A stretch of DNA of 64,000 nt from Malaya genurostris (Eukaryota; Arthropoda; Insecta; Diptera; Culicidae), in NCBI RefSeq assembly GCF_030247185.1, contig NC_080572.1, forward strand, positions 117,605,928 through 117,669,927, written 5' to 3'. The position numbers and the translations under genes were made by a program. This document shows positions 35,101-46,778 of the stretch, piece after piece. Within the stretch, counting starts at the first letter, position 1, and every line of letters begins with the position of its first letter. The notes beneath the pieces are model-generated. The model was given only the letters and a program-made list of their open reading frames with translations, was not told the DNA's origin and did not search any database.

Positions 35101-37697
35101 ACGATTAATTGAAAATGTCAATCATTGGAAATTTTGGTTGCCTTGATCCACATCAACGGCTCGAACAACCCTATGGGGCTGATCCTTGTAGTTTTTTTAT
35201 CAGGATTACGCTCTGTCCTATTTCTGCTCTAGTTCATATTCAAAATGCACTCATTATCATATGTCTACATTTCTTGCCCTTTCAAGACAACATGCACACA
35301 ATCTTTAATTCAGAAAGGTCAACTTTCTAAGAATATTCGGTCAACCTTCCAATAAGAATATCAAAACCGTTACGCAAAATCATGTTTTTCTGCTTCGGAA
35401 ACTCCAATCATTTCTCTGTGCGTATCAGAGTCGGTTCAGTCGAACTTGTCCCGATTTTAGGGTTATCCTTAGCATAAAGACTTTTTCACCTAGACTTTTC
35501 CAATCGGTAACTCAAATACGTCGCTGGAATACGGCACTGCTTTCTGTTGGAAACAGTGTGTTCGGCATACCATTAAGACTACCCTTTGACGTGATTTTTA
35601 GAGCAAAAAAAAGGTTTCATTACCGTCTACTGTGTTCTCCGACAACACGACAAAAACATATTTGGGTCAGATGTCAAGGACCGGGACGCACATGCTTCAT
35701 TAGGTATTAGGACGCGAAAAAAGTCCCCAAAAAATAGCAAACAAGAAGATGTCTTTCTCCGAGCCCTGGCAACTAACATTAATTGAATAGTCAGTAAAAA
35801 AATATATTCAAAAAAGTTTAGGAAATCTTTAGGGGGACACTCTAAGAATTGCTTGAAGAAATGGTCTATTTTCATTTTGTACAGAAACGGGAAAAAATAA
35901 TTACCGTAGTTTGAACATGGTTTTAGAAAAATCAACATTGCGGAGCAATTCATCCAAGGCTGGGTTCTTTCTCGCTTTGCACAAAGTTTTTCCAATAGAG
36001 AAAGAATTAGTTGTTCTCTTAAAATGAAACAAAAATATGGCCATGTCAAGACACAATACATTGTTTTTCACTTATGAGAAATAGAATAATGCTAATTCAA
36101 GGTGTTGTTTCCATCCGAAAACAAAAAAAAATCACCGTATTTCACAAATATTACTGTAAATCTATAGTTTTAATAATACATATCGCCTTCGTTACAGCTC
36201 CACCAAGCAGCCTCTGGTACATCACATGACCTTATTCGAGTGCGCACCGAATTCCTACCCCGGTTCGGATCCCAACTCCTGGGACGTATGGGTTAAAAGC
36301 AGTGGAGCAGTATGTAACAGCAATTTGCTAACTCCACGCGATTGGGATTCTTGCATTACACCAGTAGCAACGTGGGGCGTTGGAGCCTCTGGTCAATTTC
36401 TGCCAGAACATATTGGCATCCCAATCGGTGGAAATAAAGGAGGAGCCAAATACTATATGCTTGAAGTTCATTACGACAATCCACGGGCTAAACGTGTGTT
36501 GGATCATTCCGGATTTCGAATGCATTACACGAGACATGTACGTCAACACGATGCCGGAATGATGATTTCCGGAGTTTCCATATCAGACACACAAATGATC
36601 CCACCAGGACAAAAACTATACAGAAATGTTGGAATTTGTGGACCCTCCTGCACCGGTGCAGTTTTTCCAGAGAGTGGAATTAACATTGTTTCAGCAGCTC
36701 TACATTCTCACGTTGCCGGTAGGAAAATGAAGTTAAGACATGTGAGAGATGGAAAGGAGCTACCACGAATAGTCGAGGATGACAACTATGACCACAACTT
36801 CCAGCAAATTCGTCAGCTCGAAAATGAAACTAATATTATGCCTGGTGACTATTTGATTACGGACTGTGCGTACGAGGTAAGTTTAAGAATATGTTTTTGT
36901 GTTTCCATTTTTAAACATTACAAACAAATTTTGGAATTTCAGACTATCGGTAGAAAGCGTCCAACACTTGGAGGCTATTCAACCAAACAGGAAATGTGTT
37001 TATCTTTCATCACATATTATCCAAAGATCGATTTAGCTGGATGCTACAGCATGACTCCTGTAAAGGAATTCTTCGAAACATTCGGTGTCTTCCAGTTCTA
37101 CTCAATGAATATGACGGATGTGGAGAATTTGTTCCTCTACAATGGAAATATACTGGATCTTCTTCCCACGACTGTTTTTCCGAACTTTGCTCCAGGTGGT
37201 GATATCGATGATGAACAAAATCAAATTGCTATCAAAGCCCTCCAAAGTGCAAAAGAGTACAGTATCATAGACGAAGAAGATGTACTGTATAAGGAATCCA
37301 TTCTCAACAAACTAATAATTTCGGATCCCATCGAGTTCCATGATCGAACATTCTTGTCGCATTTAAATCAATTACCTTGGCAGGAACCACTGTTCACTAG
37401 ACGTGTAGAACAGAGCATTCTAACGGGAAAACATATGACTTTCTGTCGGGTTTCCAATGATTCTATATCAGTGGTATGTATGATTGAATACTGGGTTTAT
37501 CTCAACAATAATTCGTTATTTTGTTACAGGCCGCAGAAATTTTCAAATATCCCTTATTTGACACATTTGTCAAACCTCCTAGTCACTGTCCTTTCCATTT
37601 GTTTGTGGAATTCAACCAGTCATCGGAAGCGAGAAAACTATCCAGCACAAAAGCTCTGGTGTTGCTATTACTGCTATTTTTTCATCGGTACCGTTAA
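26109..37697 (+). CDS. MOXD1: DBH-like copper monooxygenase (MOXD1 family)
   Basis: Five exons fit in frame: 26109-26261, 33800-34092, 36198-36876, 36943-37473 and 37530-37697 (607 residues plus stop). Family members are ascorbate-dependent type II copper hydroxylases acting in the secretory pathway; the substrate of MOXD1-type enzymes is unsettled. Exon 1 gives the later half of the DOMON domain (NLTHTTVTFRRALETCDPHD). Copper-site motifs are intact: KQPLVHHMTLFEC, LEVHYDNP, AALHSHVAGRKMKLRH and EMCLSFITYYPKIDLAGC. The C-terminus (SSEARKLSSTKALVLLLLLF then FHRYR) is a hydrophobic tail suited to GPI anchoring or membrane insertion. The 66-bp and 56-bp introns at 36877 and 37474 are open in part, so reading through them gives a false 497-residue frame. 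The first part of DOMON is not visible. A TbH/DBH identity is less likely given the tail. Confidence 0.85.
26549..26955 (+). mobile_element. CCTTTCTC-related repeat, short form 2
   Basis: Begins GCCTTTCTCTATAGAAAGG, contains the TGTGTGTAGGTGTGTTCG stretch and CTCCGAGATGACTGAACTGA, and ends GGCATTATCACACCACTAGG. It lies in the large intron of the monooxygenase gene. Confidence 0.7.
27234..27450 (+). repeat. Possible solo LTR fragment
   Basis: The stretch ends AATAAACTCTTTTTCGTTGA with a polyadenylation-like AATAAA followed by a CAACAACTCGATTGTTGTGA palindrome and TTTTTGCTACA, a layout seen in LTRs. No primer-binding site, partner LTR or target duplication could be confirmed. Confidence 0.25.
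27924..29690 (+). mobile_element. CCTTTCTC-family repeat, long copy with nested SINE
   Basis: Begins CCCTGTTTTAATCCACC, followed by GTAATGATGCCTTTCTCATA, and ends CCTTTCTATATGAGAAAGGC. A second copy of that end motif at about 28433-28453 shows that two units are fused. The right part has three ~156-bp sub-repeats with GGAACCGGAAGT (near 29216, 29375 and 29528). It carries a minus-strand SINE at 28664-28825. No coding capacity. It lies in the monooxygenase intron. Confidence 0.75.
28664..28825 (-). repeat. tRNA-derived SINE
   Basis: On the minus strand it begins GGGGAACGGGTATAGCGTGA (A-box region TAGCGTGATGGG), has the B-box GGGTTCGATTCCC, then the body AGGGTCAGAAAACTTTTC and a tail CTATAATCGAAAAAAAAGG. 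The related repeat at 12641-13816 holds the corresponding empty site (ACCAGTATTCATCGTCATTT). This is a SINE, not a functional tRNA gene: no acceptor stem pairing is present. Confidence 0.85.
31150..31792. mobile_element. Array-ended element with TTTGGCATAA repeats
   Basis: About nine 15-bp units containing TTTGGCATAA occupy 31150-31287 and about seven inverted units (TTATGCCAAA) occupy 31675-31785. Outer ends are G-rich (GGGGCTACCACGTTTGGCAT on the left and, inverted, GGGGGGCGGCCCGTTTGGCA on the right). The core includes CGCTCGTTCGGACCTAACT, shared with the element at 18484-19979, and a GC-rich hairpin (GCGGGGGCGCTGCCCCCCGC, 31477-31496). No transposase and no clear target duplication. Confidence 0.8.
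31968..33737 (-). mobile_element. CCTTTCTC-family repeat, long copy, minus strand
   Basis: Reverse-oriented copy: plus-strand left end GCCTTTCTCATATGCAATCA and right end GAAAGGCATCATTAAACCAC, TAAGTGGATTCAATAGG. Contains repeated CGACTTCCGGTTCCGGAATT units and an ATGT microsatellite at 33338-33370. It sits in the last part of the large monooxygenase intron, ending 60 bp before the exon at 33800. Confidence 0.8.
33338..33370. repeat. (ATGT)n microsatellite
   Basis: Tandem ATGT units followed by a TGTG-rich stretch, inside a CCTTTCTC-family repeat. Confidence 0.9.
34093..36197. other. Monooxygenase intron; no supported gene inside
   Basis: Two longish open frames occur (34280-34666 and 35627-36061, both minus). 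The second mirrors a plus-strand frame with stops that looks weakly protein-like (SDVKDRDAHASLGIRTRKK), probably a decayed transposon piece. Neither has a recognisable domain. Confidence 0.35.
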
Positions 37698-38330
37698 TTT
37701 TCGACTGAGTCCCTCATGATATCACTAGATACGATCTAATGACATCCCGTGAAATTAGGTACAACGATCGGTGATTCTACTTCTTCACATTATTTAATTT
37801 TTCTTCCGTTATTTATTGTTCCTGTACTTATTTAAGTACCACATTCTATCATTTCATATATAATTTATATTTTTTGTAATTTTCCTTGACCTTTGTTCTA
37901 TCTAAACGCTAAATTATTTTCAGTAACATTATACGCGAATTTCTCACTAGTTTAATGAAACATACCAAAGTTTATCGATAATTTCCGTCGTTAAATGAAT
38001 AAAAATAGGTTATTCAATTCATATGAAAGAAACTGGAAGACGCTTTGACTATCACGAGCAGCATCTGTATGTTAACAATAATTATGAAACTTGGTGTAAC
38101 GGGGTATACATCTGTTAACACTTTCTGCTAATAGAACTTCGACAAACATTAGATGCATTAAGCCTTTAAATATGTAAGATACATGTACCTACAATCCACC
38201 TGGTAGTCGAACAACTACAAAATTTTATTGATCACGCACCGGTTTTTGTCATCTTAGCTTCCGTAACAGAAATGGTAGATCTAATCTGTAGAAGAAAAAA
38301 AGTCAAACAGAGGTGAATTTTCGCGGTTTA

Positions 38331-38560
38331 GGGTAACAGAAGTATTTTGGCCCACTTTAGGATCGATTTTATTTTGGTCACCCACTTTGTAAAAATATCC
38401 ACCAAATGTTTTAATATCTTTGAAAAATCCTTCCGCAATAGGTTATTTAATGTGATTAGCGTCCAACTGATGCAACATGGGTTATCTAAGATCGATTGAA
38501 TCCATTCAGTTTGTTAGGTGGGCCAAAATATATGAAGTGGCCAAAATACCTCTGTTACCC
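38331..38560. mobile_element. MITE with GGGTAACAGA ends and TA target
   Basis: GGGTAACAGAAGTATTTTGG at the left is mirrored by CCAAAATACCTCTGTTACCC at the right, with TA on both sides (38329-38330 and 38561-38562), as for Tc1/mariner-mobilised MITEs. 230 bp, non-coding. Confidence 0.85.
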
Positions 38561-38562
38561 TA

Positions 38563-39373
38563 CCATATAGTAAATATCAGTTGGTGAATTCTAATGAATG
38601 CTATTTCAAATTGATTTACAACATTACAGTCATATATTTTCTTATATGTCAATGAAATTAAAATACTTGCAAAGCAATTGTCCTTCACTAATAATAGGCT
38701 AGGACATTGCTTGTATCGCCAATAGTTCGGCATAGCTAAAAATTCAATAGCATGATTGTGGTACCTAAAATGTGTTACAAATAATATTACAAAAAAATGG
38801 AAATTGAAAATTTCCCAAAACTATTTATTAGAGTGTAAATAAATCAATGTGTTTCAATAATCGTCAGGAAACTTATTCATATAACAATAGATATGTAGAA
38901 AATAGTATTCTAAACACTAGTACTGTAAAAATACTCCTGTATTATAAAAGTAGTTTTGAGCATAATAAAGCATGTATAGGAATTCATTAATTACTATTCT
39001 TTATACAAACCGAAATGACCAACTGAACCATATAAGCCACACAAATTGGAAGCTAAATGTCTCGTGGTAACTTGCATTCGATGCTCGCTGTGGAAGCTGA
39101 TCACAGCCGTGGCCAACTATTTGATTGTCGCCTGATCAGCCAAAATGGCCGTCGTGCGTCGTTTCCTTCCACAGAGCACGCAGTGTCGCCTTTTGTTAAG
39201 AACAAATTGATTCAAGAGCTATTTCAATACTTGAATCGATTGAGTGAAAACGGATCGGAACTCACTGTGCTATGCGAAGCTCTGGCCCAGTGGACGTTTC
39301 GTTTCTTTGCAACTCGTGCGATTTCAATATTTCGAACATTCCAAAAAATTATCTACTCCAATATATTGGGTTA
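38563..39373. other. No recognised feature
   Basis: Includes the 105-codon frame 39057-39374, which has fair composition but no recognised motif, splice context or start. Confidence 0.3.
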
Positions 39374-39553
39374 GGCGCCATAAATCTAGATTCCCCTATG
39401 TAATACTAATGTAATTGAGCAGCCCGTGAAACCAAAAGTGCCGTCTAATAAAAAATGACACACAACCACCGTAGCTAATAGTAGTTTTTCACTAGAAGCG
39501 CTGTCAGTGTCTCCGCACAGTGGGAAATCTAGGTTCACTTGATTTATGGTGCC
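39374..39553. mobile_element. Small MITE with GGCGCCATAAATC ends
   Basis: GGCGCCATAAATC (39374-39386) is mirrored by GATTTATGGTGCC (39541-39553), followed inward by CTAGATT-type sequence on both sides. 180 bp, non-coding; target duplication not clear. Confidence 0.65.
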
Positions 39554-40480
39554 TCTAGTTGTTGTATGATAAGTGCTGCAAACTCGAATTTTTAATGGTA
39601 AAGCAACTTAAATTTTTAAACGTAAAGCAACTATGAATTTGTTTTGACTTTTGCCAGAAGCTTTGGTTCAAGAATCTTATTTTCAAGGAAACTTATTAAA
39701 CCCAGTTTTCGTTGCCTTCAACAATAATGGTATGACTAATCTACGTGAAATGCTTTCAGCATTCAAAATAATGCTCTCGATGTATCTCTCATATCTCAGG
39801 TCACAACTCGCGATAATTGTGCTTTCATTGTTAGTATGACTATGAATGGCAGAGACAGGCAATATGTCTATAATTCGGCATATTTACCGCATAACCAAAC
39901 AGCACCGAATGTTTTTTGTTTCTCCACGAACAGAAATAAATAAAATTTATCAATTGTTATTTGCTTCAAAGCAAATAAGTTTTGTTTTCACAATCAAGTT
40001 TTCGTGCGATTGTGTGTACATTCAATGATAGATTATTTGAAATTCATTAAACTGTTATTTTAAACGAATTTTTAACTGATTATTATCAATATAATGACCG
40101 TTGTTCTAAGAATAAATAAGCATTTTCGTTTTGAGTTCAATTTATATTTATTATTGACTGCATTTAGAACGCTCAGTTAAGTACGTATTCGGTATTAACT
40201 CCTCTACTACCTTTCCTCGATAATTTCCAATAACTGTTCTGTGAAACCGTTCCCTGGAATGTATGCAAATGTAAGTTCCATGTACTTACATAATTCATAA
40301 TATACCTTACCTATGAAAGCACTCATTTTGGTATTGCAAAAGTTATTTCCTCGAACGCGTCCATTTTTCCATTTGAATGATGTAGCAAAATGGCCGGTAC
40401 GAAAAACAATAAATCCTAGCAGAAATAGTCGTAAATATATACAATTCAACTAGTAGCAATGTTTGATTCAATGGCAATAT

Positions 40481-40722
40481 CTTAGGCTGTGAATCATTTC
40501 GCGGTTAATTTCAACTTTTGATTGAAATCTGACACTTGAGTGGTTAATCTGTGTCAAGAAGAATTGATATTAGGATTTTCTTTGCAAGATTTTTTTCAGT
40601 GTCGGAAAATAAACATGCTTTCAAGCAGGGTTATTTTTGACAGCATCCAAATAGCCGCTCGAGTGTCAGATTTCAACCAAAAGTTAAAATTAACCGCGAA
40701 ATTGTTCATAGCCTTAGAATCA
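40481..40722. mobile_element. MITE with ~70-bp inverted arms
   Basis: CTTAGGCTGTGAATCATTTC at the left pairs with the complement of GAAATTGTTCATAGCCTTAG at the right, and the pairing continues through CGCGGTTAATTT, AACTTTTG and GAAATCTGACACT. The transcript would form a long hairpin. No coding sequence. Confidence 0.8.
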
Positions 40723-41120
40723 ATGTTCTTTGTCATTTGATTCAAGGACGAAACATTTCATTCAACATGCATTAATTTGAATCTAAGACTCTCCAATTTG
40801 ATTCAGTTGAATTCAAGAGTCGAAATATTTTATTCATATTATATGTATCTATCTGAATGTATATTTATCCGAAGCAAAAAAAATTGTTCGAACATAATTT
40901 TCAATTTGAATCTATACCATGACTTTTTTGATTCAAATACATTTAATGTACAAGCATTTGAATCCATATCTTAATATATTTAAATCTAATATGCATTGCC
41001 ACACTAAATTTAATTCAAAGAGAGTTTTATTTCATTCAATTTTATTTCTAAAATAGTTTTATTCTATTCAAACAAATGTTTGAAGTTGATTTAAAGACTC
41101 AATATATTACAATCTAATAG

Positions 41121-41570
41121 CGGCCCTTACACGATCATTAAAAGTGTCATTACTAAAAAAGTAATGGCACTTTTAATGATCGTGTAAGGTCTACGAGTTC
41201 AGTAATGACACGAGTAATGATGGAATTCCGGATTTTCCATCATTACCAACATTATTTCTTCTTCTTATTTTTTTCTGGAAGTGCTGAATATCTTTAGAAC
41301 TATACGCGAAAAAATGACAAAGTGTAGATTTAAATTGTTAATATTTCATTAACCTTATTGTTTCAATGGCAAATCAAATTTATTTTCAGCTAAACGAAAA
41401 TAAAAATATTGCTATTGCTATTGCTGGAGTAGTTACAAATACTCATCATTAATAATGAACGTGTAATGCTAAGAAGTAATGATGTACAGTAATGCAGTAA
41501 TGACGAGCGTTTGAGCAGAAGTGTCATTACTTAGTAATGACACTTCTAATGATCGTGTAAGGGCCGCTAA
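41121..41570. mobile_element. mTA MITE, copy A (GCGGCCCTTACACGATC ends)
   Basis: Left end GCGGCCCTTACACGATCATT and right end AATGATCGTGTAAGGGCCGC are perfect inverted repeats flanked by TA. A near-identical element lies at 50669-51112 in the opposite orientation. Internal inverted copies of the terminal motif are also present near 41160-41195. Non-coding; probably mobilised by a Tc1/mariner transposase. Confidence 0.9.
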
Positions 41571-41812
41571 TGTGTTAATTTTCTCTGCGTGTACAGCTGC
41601 AATAGTGGTTTACGACTTATAATCTGCAATGATGTGAATATTCACCGTTTTATTTTCGTCTAAACTTTTGCGAGATCTGTAAGAGAAGAGAAGAACCCTT
41701 CGTTATCTGATCATAAGTACATCGTTTTTATCATTTGGACGTGAAATTATATGTTGTTGCATAACGTTATACAACTGTGAACCCTACGAAGAGGGTTTGG
41801 CTAGAGTGCCTA

Positions 41813-41834
41813 TAACCACACTCAGAAAAATATT
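41813..41834 (+). repeat. Orphan left end of TAGAGTGCCTATAACC element
   Basis: TAGAGTGCCTATAACCACAC matches the left end of the 164-bp MITE at 46520-46683. A matching orphan right end lies at 50216-50237. The two could be ends of one element later filled by insertions, or independent fragments. Confidence 0.5.
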
Positions 41835-44112
41835 ATGGTAACAGTTACTATATAGAGGGCCAACATGACCATGCAAATTTAGTGGTTTTCAACCGACTAT
41901 TAAATCAGATGATTTTAACAATAGTCAAGTTCATGTTTACTATAAATGGTATCGGCTCTAGAATAGTAATATTGAACAGTGTATCGTATGAATAACTAAT
42001 ACGATAGAGATGGTTCGCCTAACCATGACCGAATCTTTATGCCTTTCTCTATAGAAAGGTATTAGAATTGCTGGAAAACCCGACTTTCGAATGGAGCATC
42101 GGAGACCCATAGTGTTATATACCATTCGACTCAGTTCGACGAGATCGGAAAATGTCTGTGTGTATGTGTGTATGTGTGTGCACTTTTAGAAGATATTTGA
42201 ACGTGCTCAATTTGCTCAGAGATGGCTGAACCGATTTTAACAAACTTGGACTCGTTTGAAAGCTACTATCGGGCCATTGATCAATTTCAAAGATCAAATG
42301 GTTGTGACTTTTGGTTCCAGATATATGATGGTATATGTGACGTAACCGACAAAACACGTTGATTTTTACCGCTCTTATACATATAAGGGTGCCAATATTT
42401 TGGGATCACCTCTAATTTCGTTAAGCTCTAGTGCTCAAAAGTGTAAGCACCTCGGAAAAACCCTGCATGCAAAATTTGAGCTAAATCGGACATGCGTAAG
42501 GGTAAGGGTTTGACAATTTGGTGAAGGTTTGAAAATTTTCGATCTTGAAAAAGCACCATAGGGGGGAGTACATGAAATTTCCAAAATCGAAAATTTTTTT
42601 TTGATGCCCAAACTCTTAAAACTGCATGAAACATCGGAATTTAGTATCATCTCAAAAATAATTTTTTTGAAAAGATCAACTTTCTGGGACTTAGAAAAAT
42701 TCTGAAAAAAAGAAAAGTCCCAAAAAGTAAATTTTTTCAAAAAAAAAATTGTTTCGAGATGACACTAAATCTCGACGTTTCATGCAATTCTAAGCCTTTT
42801 GGCATCAAAAAGTTTTTTTCGATTTCGATTTTGTGATTTTTTAAGATATATGAAAATTCCACTAAGTGGACTGAGAAGGCTTTTTTTAGATTAGCATCAC
42901 TGTTCTCATACAAATAGGCAACGCAAATGTCAAGCACTAATTTGAAAAAATGATGCTGACTGTGTTACATAAACACTGAAGCATGCTTTTGTGAACTACT
43001 TGAATCAATCTGAATCAATTGGTGTCAAAATTAGTGTCCAAAATTATTCAATGAAGGTATGAAATATATTTTCATGAGACTGTTATGAAAGAAGAGAAAG
43101 GCATTATCACACCACTAGGTGGATTAGGAAGGGTTTTTACATGGTAGTTTTGCTATAACCAGAGTCATGGTATTTTTGACATTTCACTTCTATAGTTATT
43201 TCGAAACTAAAAGCAGTTGTTGATTCAACAATGCTGAAGATCAGCAAAACATGAGCTAATGTTGAAAAGTTTTATGAATTCAAATTCTAGAACAAGGACA
43301 ACAAAATAGTTTTATTAAATTCTATTTTATTTTCGCATCAAATCAAATGATTATATTAATTAGCAACGTATACACGGAGAAACATTGCTTGGTAGCAGCA
43401 GTTGATCCAAGGCTCTGTCCGTTGTTTCTACAGCGACCGATAATGAATTTCAACTACGGAAACTAGTAAGACTACAAACTTTACTTACCTGCAAAACCTA
43501 CCAAATCACACAAAGTCACAATATAGAATATTTTCTTCAAATCAATCACTAATGTGTTACCCACGTACGGAATTTTCTGCTAAATTGCAACTTTATGTGA
43601 CAGTAACATAGTACAGCCGTTCATTGACAATTTGTATAGTCAGCACAAATGAAACACACAGTCGGTTGAAAAACAATATACGATAATGTGCTTACTACAT
43701 AAATTCTGTTGATATGGACTACATGAATAGTGTTTTCAGACTTCATAATCGTCTTTTAAACCATGTATCTATTTATGACAACATTATTATATTGTGAACA
43801 TATTTACATGGTAGCAATAACTATTTCGCTTCTCATATATATCAAGGCTCGAGAGCAATTCCACCTTACTAGAAATTGGGATTTTAACTATTTGTTCTTA
43901 TATTTGAGATGACTACCATTGTCAGGATGACCATGCCAGAAAAGTCATAAATACAAATAGTTTAGTCAAGTCGTAGTCTTTGTTGTCTAGTAATTTATAC
44001 AATAAAAATGGTGAATAGTCATATATCATGATTGTTGCTACTATTTAAGCGTATAGTTGAAATGACAATGAAAAACAGGTTACGGTTATCATGGTTTTTT
44101 TCTTAGTGCAGA
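41828..44112. mobile_element. Possible 2.3-kb element with CACTNAGAAAAA ends
   Basis: CACTCAGAAAAATATTATGG then TAACAGTTAC at the left is mirrored by GTTACGGTTATCATGG, TTTTTTTCTTAGTGC at the right. A related right end occurs at about 52055-52105. The interior includes the CCTTTCTC-related copy at 42041-43130. No coding sequence. Boundaries are approximate. Confidence 0.5.
42041..43130 (+). mobile_element. CCTTTCTC-related repeat, short form 3
   Basis: Begins GCCTTTCTCTATAGAAAGG, contains CATTCGACTCAGTTCGACGA and a TGTGTATG run, and ends GAGAAAGGCATTATCACACC, ACTAGGTGGATTAGG. A stretch of about 500 bp in its middle (about 42380-42840) is rich in AAAATTTTT-like words and absent from the shorter copies. 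Confidence 0.75.
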
Positions 44113-44157
44113 ATGACTTCTCATCCGTAATGTTGGCAACAATTCAAAACAATTATG

Positions 44158-44380
44158 TACGATTCAGACGGTCCGCCTTCTTAAGTCACCGTCACCATCA
44201 CCGGAACGTCACCTTCCGTCAAAATTAGTTTAAAACTTTCTTTACCGGAACGTTCACACTCTCCGTCCGTCAAGAATTTCCGTGACGGTGACGTTACGTG
44301 TGAATGGCTCCATAAGATTGCACGTAATTAATGTTGACGGTGACGGTGACGGAAGGAGCCGAATCGTCTGATCGTACTTT
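44158..44380. mobile_element. MITE with GTGACGGTGACGG-rich inverted arms
   Basis: GTACGATTCAGACGGTCCGC at the left is mirrored by CGAATCGTCTGATCGTAC at the right, with CACCGTCACC on one side and GGTGACGGTGACGG on the other. About 220 bp, non-coding. ATCCG(T/A)AATGTTGGCA flanks it on both sides. Confidence 0.7.
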
Positions 44381-44778
44381 AATCCGAAATGTTGGCAGTG
44401 TCGTTAACTTTACACTAGGACAGGACCAGACAACTGGCTAATTTTTCCAGAAAAATATTCCTCTTCTCATTCCGATTGCTCCCGGTTATAAATAATACAA
44501 AAAGCTGAAAAGCTTCTCCCCTTATAACATGCGATTATTTATCATTTGAAAACACTTAAACAAATGTTATATCAGTCAAAAATATAGCTTTGAATTCATT
44601 TTGATCAGATATTTGTTTTAAAGAAAACGTCTAGTTGATACAGTTTTATTAAAATTTTCTTAAACACTTAATTTTGGGTAATTAAGTTTTGCAGATTTAT
44701 TAACTAAGGTATTCAACATATTCTATTTGAGGAAAATATAGAGGTATCAAAAGATTTGGTACTATTTTCTAGTACAAC

Positions 44779-45224
44779 CACAGATAACAGATAAACAGGC
44801 TTTCATATGAACTGTGTGTAACATTTGCTCAATCAGCGTGGAGAACACTTACAGATGTCACTCACACACTATTTAGGTACCGCTTTCACATGAGCCTCAA
44901 TTTTTGGTGTAACATTCACTTTACGCTAGATTTTTGTTTTGCTGTTGGTTAAAATGACAAGCTTATTTTTGTTATATTCCGATCGAGTTCTCGTGTGATT
45001 TATGCAACATGGAAATAAAATTGTCCTTAACACTTAGGGAAATCGTGTGATAAGTGTTAAAATTGTTTTAGTTGGAATATTTCTATAACAGGCAGGTGGA
45101 TTTTGTTATCGTTCCGGAACGTAGTGGAACGTTTTGAAAGATCGTGTTTCCAACGTACAGCAAATTTAAAAATTACACAGGATTTTAAAAAATTTTGTTC
45201 GAGCCTGTATATCTGTTATCTGTG
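44779..45224 (+). mobile_element. MITE, CACAGA...TCTGTG family A, second copy
   Basis: CACAGATAACAGATAAACAG at the left pairs with CTGTATATCTGTTATCTGTG at the right. GTACAAC flanks both sides exactly (44772-44778 and 45225-45231), giving a perfect 7-bp target duplication. Aligns with the diverged, longer copy at 6313-6918. Confidence 0.9.
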
Positions 45225-45582
45225 GTACAACCAACATTATCAATATTCTCGTCCATATCACACTTCGTGATTTCAGGCTTGCTCTTTGTATCATGCATTG
45301 ATTGTTAAATGTACTCGTATACTTTCCACATTGACAGGACTTAAAAACAAATTGAACTTAAATCCTCTTGAAATCAATAGTTTTAAAAAGATGATCCGAA
45401 AACAAAATATTAGGCTTTTTGACAGCTCACTTACAACCACAAATGCAAACGAGATTGGTTTGTTTTAATCAGGAAACGCATGCCTTAAACACGATTTAGT
45501 CGATCATTCAACTTCGGTCGACGTAAAGATTAATTTATTGATTTTATTAAGTCGAATATTGCACACGTACCCGACGTTAATA

Positions 45583-46293
45583 CACAGACTAACAGACAGG
45601 ACACTCAAATTAGATTCTTTAACCATATAAACGGTCATTTCGAATATTCCTTTAGTTGGGACAGTACTCGGATATGTCATGATGGCGCCACATTAGCATA
45701 TCAAATACATCCTGTCTGTCATCTAGACTGTGTTTATTTTTTTCATTTACCAACCGAGTTGCCATTCATACAGAATTACCTGTAATGTATTGATTTGTAT
45801 ACCTCCATGCGAATTTCATGCAGGATACAGATTAATTACATATTGCCAAAACTATATACAGAATTGTGCCTACTTCTCATCCTACAACGCAATACAAAAT
45901 CGAACCCGTTTTGTTACAATATTTACTTGCTTCTGGTCTTAATTTCGGATGGAAATTACCAGCACAATAAAATATAGTCTAGATGAACAACGTTGAGTAA
46001 AATAAATGTTTACTTTGCAACATCGCTAAAAAAGTTAAATATATTATCAACGTACTCCAATAATTTATTGTGACGATTCATTATCAAATATTTTGATGAA
46101 ATCAGGCAACCCTGTAAGCAGCTGATCGGTGTTGACAAACGAGGGGAAACCAACTAGTAAAAAAACTTTTACGTAACACAAGGGGTGTACCGATAATAAA
46201 TAGTTCGCGCAGTACAATATAGGTGGAACTAGTGCATCACGAAAAATGATTTTGATAACAATTTACTCATACTGTCATGTCTGTTAGTCTGTG
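45583..46293 (+). mobile_element. MITE, CACAGACTAACAGACAGG family B, copy 1
   Basis: 711 bp starting CACAGACTAACAGACAGGAC and ending TGTCATGTCTGTTAGTCTGTG. Flanked exactly by GTTAATA (45576-45582 and 46294-46300). Its interior is closely similar to the copy at 57724-58432. No significant coding capacity. Confidence 0.95.
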
Positions 46294-46519
46294 GTTAATA
46301 TGTTCCGTGAACTTGACGTAGTGTCCCTCCATATGAATTGCTTACAATTAATATTGTTGCTCAGTGACCGTTCCATGCCTGTTATAGTCGCCTGATGCTA
46401 CGTGTGAATCGCTTTTACATATTGTTTTGTTTTCATCAGAAAACGTTTTGGCTTCCCATTCTTCACTAGGACCGCCGTTCATTTTTCATCGGGCGTAGAA
46501 ACCTCAATGTAGTATCAAG

Positions 46520-46683
46520 TAGAGTGCCTATAACCAGAGTGCCGACATCTCATCCGTAATTTTGGCAACAATTCAAAACATTCCATTAGCTTTACATTGA
46601 ATTGACAGGTCGTTTGCTCGTTTGGAACTGGGAGCTGTCATTCCAAACGAACAGCTGTCGCCACTCTGATTATAGTCACTCTA
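46520..46683. mobile_element. hAT-like MITE, 8-bp target duplication
   Basis: TAGAGTGCCTATAACCAGAG at the left pairs with CTCTGATTATAGTCACTCTA at the right. GTATCAAG flanks both sides (46512-46519 and 46684-46691). The 164-bp element is non-coding; 8-bp duplication and TAGAG ends fit hAT-type mobilisation. A partial copy covers 50140-50237. Confidence 0.85.
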
Positions 46684-46778
46684 GTATCAAGTTACATTGT
46701 TGCCGACAGCACTGACAACACTTTTTCCACCACCCTGCAGTATTGTTAATTTTAACAACTTATACTTGCATATTAGAG

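Noticed and set aside
35627..36061. 144-residue minus-strand frame inside the monooxygenase intron
   Set aside because: No recognisable motif; the opposite strand looks more protein-like but has stops. Probably a shadow of a decayed element.
36226..37719. Single 497-residue open frame as a complete gene
   Set aside because: It reads through two introns with good GT/AG sites (36877-36942, 37474-37529) and its end (YFFIGTVNFRLSPS) is out of the family frame. Spliced exons give the conserved protein.
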